Positions 4,270 to 6,947 of a stretch of 6,947 nt of DNA are shown piece after piece. Every line of letters starts with the position of its first letter. The first letter of the stretch is position 1. This DNA comes from Eggerthellaceae bacterium. Its GTDB lineage: Bacteria > Actinomycetota > Coriobacteriia > Coriobacteriales > Eggerthellaceae. The stretch spans positions 1 through 6,947 of the forward strand of contig JAFXIM010000242.1 in NCBI GenBank assembly GCA_017533165.1, written 5' to 3'. The notes beneath the pieces were generated by a model, which made no database searches, was not told the origin of the DNA, and saw nothing but the letters and a program-made list of their open reading frames with translations. Both the position numbers and the translations under genes were made by a program.

Positions 4270-4395
4270 CTAACGTCCGGGTGGCCTTCGGTCGCACTCC
4301 TCGGCTTCATCCCGGCAGCTCAACCTGCCATACCAGCCCGTGAAATAGCCCCAGAAGAAGCAGGCCAGCAGGGTTAAAAACGTCAGCGAGTTCAT
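4270..4395 (-). CDS. 41-residue single-pass membrane protein of unknown function
   Basis: ATG at 4395 with AGAGGA 6 nt upstream, a well-formed start. Residues 4-23 (LTFLTLLACFFWGYFTGWYG) are one hydrophobic, aromatic-rich membrane helix. They are followed by a charged tail of about 18 residues with two cysteines (C27, C34) and a Pro/Arg-rich end. The short N-terminus and the net charge pattern leave topology uncertain. It lies 164 bp downstream of the histidine kinase on the same strand, so it may be read on the same transcript and could be a small partner of that membrane sensor, but no family is recognised. It resembles small membrane regulators or subunits only in architecture. Confidence 0.6.
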   Translation of the reverse strand: MNSLTFLTLLACFFWGYFTGWYGRLSCRDEAEECDRRPPGR

Positions 4396-4559
4396 GAGCG
4401 TTCCTCTTATTGGCTTGTCGGGTAGCGGCAATCCTCAATTGCGCTCCTATGTCTCGGGTAATGTTCTAAGACGAAAACGCAATCGAAGCCTTTGGCTCAT
4501 GATACGTGCCCGCTCAAGCCAGTAGGTGTCGGCCGATAAACGGCTGTTGGACAGATGGG

Positions 4560-6947
4560 TTACGGCTGATTGTTGTGCTTTGTGCTCGTCACTCTCAGCA
4601 ACGCTTGCTCCAAGTCGTCCATGATGATGGGCTTGCTCACGTGAGCGTTCATGCCCGCTTCCAGCGCCGCCTGCACGTCTTCGGCGAAGGCGTTTGCCGT
4701 CAGCGCGATGATGGTCGCGCTCGCCGCGTCCTCACGAGGCAAGGCTCGAATGGCGGCCGTGGCTTCGTAGCCGCCCATGACGGGCATCTGCACGTCCATG
4801 AAGACGACGTCATAGTAGCCAGCAGGCTTTGAATCGAAAGCCTCTACAGCCTGCTTTCCATCTTCCGCCCAATCCACCGAGGCACCCCTCATCCCGAGAA
4901 GCTCCGTGAACACCATGGCGTTGATTTCGTTGTCCTCCGCCAGCAAGAAGCGCTTGCCTTCGTAATCGTAGCGTTCCGGCTGCACGGCCGTTTCTTCCGC
5001 ATCCTTCGCAAGCTCAGCATCCTGGTCCACCTTCAGATCCAGCACCACCACAAAGGTGCTACCCACGCCGATCTCACTTTCCACGGAGATGGCGCCGCCC
5101 ATGGCCTCCACGAGCGACTTGGCAATGGGCATGCCCAGTCCCGTGCCTTGGATATGCTCGATGACGTCTTGGTTGCTACGCTCGAACGGGTCGAATATAC
5201 GCTCCAAGAACTCCGGAGGCATGCCTATGCCCGTATCCGCAACGGTGAAGCGGAGGCGGGAGAACGCGGAGCTTGACTGGTCTATCTCTTCGACGGTGAA
5301 GCGGATAGAACCGCGCTCGGGCGTGTACTTCACGGCGTTCGAGAGCAGGTTCAGCAGAATCTGCTTCATATGCAGCGGATCGCCTATGAGCGCACGGTGA
5401 GCCACGTTTTCGGCGTCTATCACAAACTCCTGGTTTTTGGCTGATGCTTGCGGCTCGATGATGTTTTTGAGGTCGCTCAGAATGTCGTCCAGGTTGCAGG
5501 CTTTCTCCTGCAAGGACATCTGACCGCTCTCGATCTTGCTCATGTCCAGGATGTCGTTGATCAAAGCCTGCACCTGCTCAGCGGCAGTGTTGGCCAGATC
5601 AAGCGCTTCTGCAGCCTTTTCCTTGGAATCGAGGTTCTCGCGGGCGACGTTCATCATTCCTATCATGCCGCCAAGGGGTGTGCGAAGGTCGTGTGACATG
5701 TTGGCGAGGAACACGCTTTTTGCCTGGTTGGCGTGCGCGGCGATGTCAAGTGCTTGACGCAGGATCTGTTCGTTCTCGCGCTCCTGCGTGCGGTCCTCAA
5801 GCACGAGAATGAACTTTTCGGTACCGCCTGCGGTTTCGCGGTAGATGCTCTCCTGGAACCAGCGACGCTCGTTGGTTTTCTGGTGAACGCGCACGCGTTC
5901 GTCTTGCCAGCAGCGCCCGCGGCTGATTTGGTCGAGTTCTGCTCGTCCGGGGTAGCTGACGTCTCCCTCGAGGATCGAAACGTCCAGCGCACGCAGGTTT
6001 TTTTGCACCTCAATTGCTGGAATTCCCAGGATGCGCTCAATGTTGGGGCTTACGTATTCGACGGAATAATCGTCGGCGGAGAACAGGATGAAGATGTCAT
6101 CGGTGTTATCGGCCATGGTAGTGAAGAGGTGCTCACGATGCTCGATTTCGGCTTCCTTGGAGTTGAGAGCGCGCTTTCCGCGCCAGAGGAGAAATACGAT
6201 CGACGTGATGCCGATGAGGATGAACACGCCGCCGAACACGGCTACGGTCACCCATTGGATCTCGCTGATGGCGGCGTTGACCACGCTCTTGGGCACCACG
6301 CCGAGCATCATCCAGTCCTGGAACTCCACGGGCTGATAGACCAGGTACCAGCCTGTTCCATCGAGGCTGTACTGCGTCACGCCCGACTCGCCTGACTCGA
6401 TGTCTTCCTTCAGCAGGGCGAACTCTTCTGCGCTCAGGTCGGATTCTTCCTTAAGGTGCGTCAGGTAGTTGTGAGGCTGGCCTTCTTTGATGTCCGCAGA
6501 GAACAGAATGCGCCCATCGCCGTAGGTGACGTAGCAATCAGATTGCCCGCCGAATGCGGCAACGTCAAGCGCCTTCTCCATGTCGGCATTGTTGTAGCTC
6601 ACGGCGAAGGCGGCGTACTCGAAGCCCTGATAAGTGCCATCGGAAATCGCCGGCACGGCAAACACGGTGAGGGCGGCGCCTGTAGGCAGGGTTCCGTCTA
6701 CGACGATGCTCTCACCTTTTAGCATAAGGGCGGAAAGCTCGTCTCCGAGGTCGATGTATCCCGTGGTCCCGTCAGCGGTAAGGTAGTTGCCGTTTCGATT
6801 TAGGAAGTAAAAGTCGGTGAAGCCCCATTTCTCCTGCTCGAGAGAAACGAACTCCTCGATACTTGCGTCGTTGCCAGCGGGAACAGAGGCGATATGGTAG
6901 GCATAGCCCGTCAGATGATTCCAGTTCTCCGATACGAGGGACGAAAA
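4560..6947 (-). CDS. Hybrid sensor histidine kinase with Cache-type sensor, PAS and receiver domains (N-terminus beyond right edge)
   Basis: The frame is open to the right edge, giving 795 visible residues; the ATG at 6725 is internal and not a credible start. In visible-fragment numbering: residues 1-230 are an extracytoplasmic ligand-sensing region with the FLNRNGNYLTADG and GWYLVYQPV patterns of double-Cache sensors; a membrane helix lies at about 232-255; a PAS domain at 270-385; HisKA at 407-475 with phospho-acceptor H419 (SHDLRTP); an ATPase domain at 515-640 with N537 (N box), DTGIG at 571-575 and GTGLG at 601-605; and a receiver at 663-785 with E671/D672, phospho-acceptor D718 (FMDVQMP), T750 and K772. 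There is no Hpt domain, so phosphotransfer continues to an external Hpt or the receiver acts as a phosphate sink. The ligand is unknown. No response regulator lies in the window; a partner gene may be further upstream. The TAA stop is at 4560-4562. This looks like a chromosomal gene. Confidence 0.95.
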   Translation of the reverse strand, partial: FSSLVSENWNHLTGYAYHIASVPAGNDASIEEFVSLEQEKWGFTDFYFLNRNGNYLTADGTTGYIDLGDELSALMLKGESIVVDGTLPTGAALTVFAVPAISDGTYQGFEYAAFAVSYNNADMEKALDVAAFGGQSDCYVTYGDGRILFSADIKEGQPHNYLTHLKEESDLSAEEFALLKEDIESGESGVTQYSLDGTGWYLVYQPVEFQDWMMLGVVPKSVVNAAISEIQWVTVAVFGGVFILIGITSIVFLLWRGKRALNSKEAEIEHREHLFTTMADNTDDIFILFSADDYSVEYVSPNIERILGIPAIEVQKNLRALDVSILEGDVSYPGRAELDQISRGRCWQDERVRVHQKTNERRWFQESIYRETAGGTEKFILVLEDRTQERENEQILRQALDIAAHANQAKSVFLANMSHDLRTPLGGMIGMMNVARENLDSKEKAAEALDLANTAAEQVQALINDILDMSKIESGQMSLQEKACNLDDILSDLKNIIEPQASAKNQEFVIDAENVAHRALIGDPLHMKQILLNLLSNAVKYTPERGSIRFTVEEIDQSSSAFSRLRFTVADTGIGMPPEFLERIFDPFERSNQDVIEHIQGTGLGMPIAKSLVEAMGGAISVESEIGVGSTFVVVLDLKVDQDAELAKDAEETAVQPERYDYEGKRFLLAEDNEINAMVFTELLGMRGASVDWAEDGKQAVEAFDSKPAGYYDVVFMDVQMPVMGGYEATAAIRALPREDAASATIIALTANAFAEDVQAALEAGMNAHVSKPIIMDDLEQALLRVTSTKHNNQP

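Noticed and set aside
3827..4270. tRNA gene as integration target
   Set aside because: No T-loop or acceptor-like pattern was found on either strand.
5733..6395. 220-codon plus-strand frame
   Set aside because: Antisense shadow of the histidine kinase.

Overview
The window appears to be a junction between a mobile genetic element (about 1 to 4000) and host chromosome (about 4000 to 6947). The host is probably a gut-type anaerobe. The style of the large sensor kinase, the moderate-to-high GC and the strong Shine-Dalgarno (SD) sequences would suit Coriobacteriia (Eggerthellaceae-like), but no taxonomic marker is present and this is a guess.

Layout. 1-258 (-): start of a zinc-finger primase/replication protein that runs off the left edge. 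259-691: no convincing gene; it holds a 12-bp direct repeat spaced exactly 42 bp. 692-1399 (+): complete metallophosphoesterase. 1400-1873: no convincing gene but dense inverted repeats, led by a 20-bp-arm, 121-nt hairpin at 1578-1698. 1874-2125 (-): 83-residue protein resembling the hybrid-binding N-terminal domain of RNase H1. 2126-2450: two more strong palindromes (2331-2369 and 2366-2447) abutting the integrase gene, and a possible decayed frame. 2451-3428 (-): complete tyrosine recombinase with all six catalytic residues. 3491-3826 (-): small conserved-looking protein of unknown function, probably transcribed with the integrase. 3827-4269: intergenic, containing a good promoter (3995-4024) and a textbook intrinsic terminator (4180-4226) that bracket an RNA of about 195 nt with no supported ORF. 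4270-4395 (-): 41-residue single-pass membrane protein. 4560-6947 (-): large hybrid histidine kinase (extracellular sensor, TM, PAS, HisKA, HATPase, receiver), N-terminus beyond the right edge.

How they fit. Primase, integrase and small accessory genes are the usual parts of an integrative element; the phosphoesterase is likely cargo or accessory. The kinase and the small membrane protein look chromosomal, so an element boundary probably lies in 3827-4270. The most unusual content is the density of structured, non-coding sequence: several hairpins in tandem at 1578-1853, a 39-nt near-perfect palindrome and an overlapping nested stem beside the integrase, and a promoter-to-terminator RNA at 4031-4226. 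The only gene between the first two structured blocks encodes a putative RNA/DNA-hybrid or dsRNA binding domain. That is suggestive of, but does not prove, a linked RNA-protein module.
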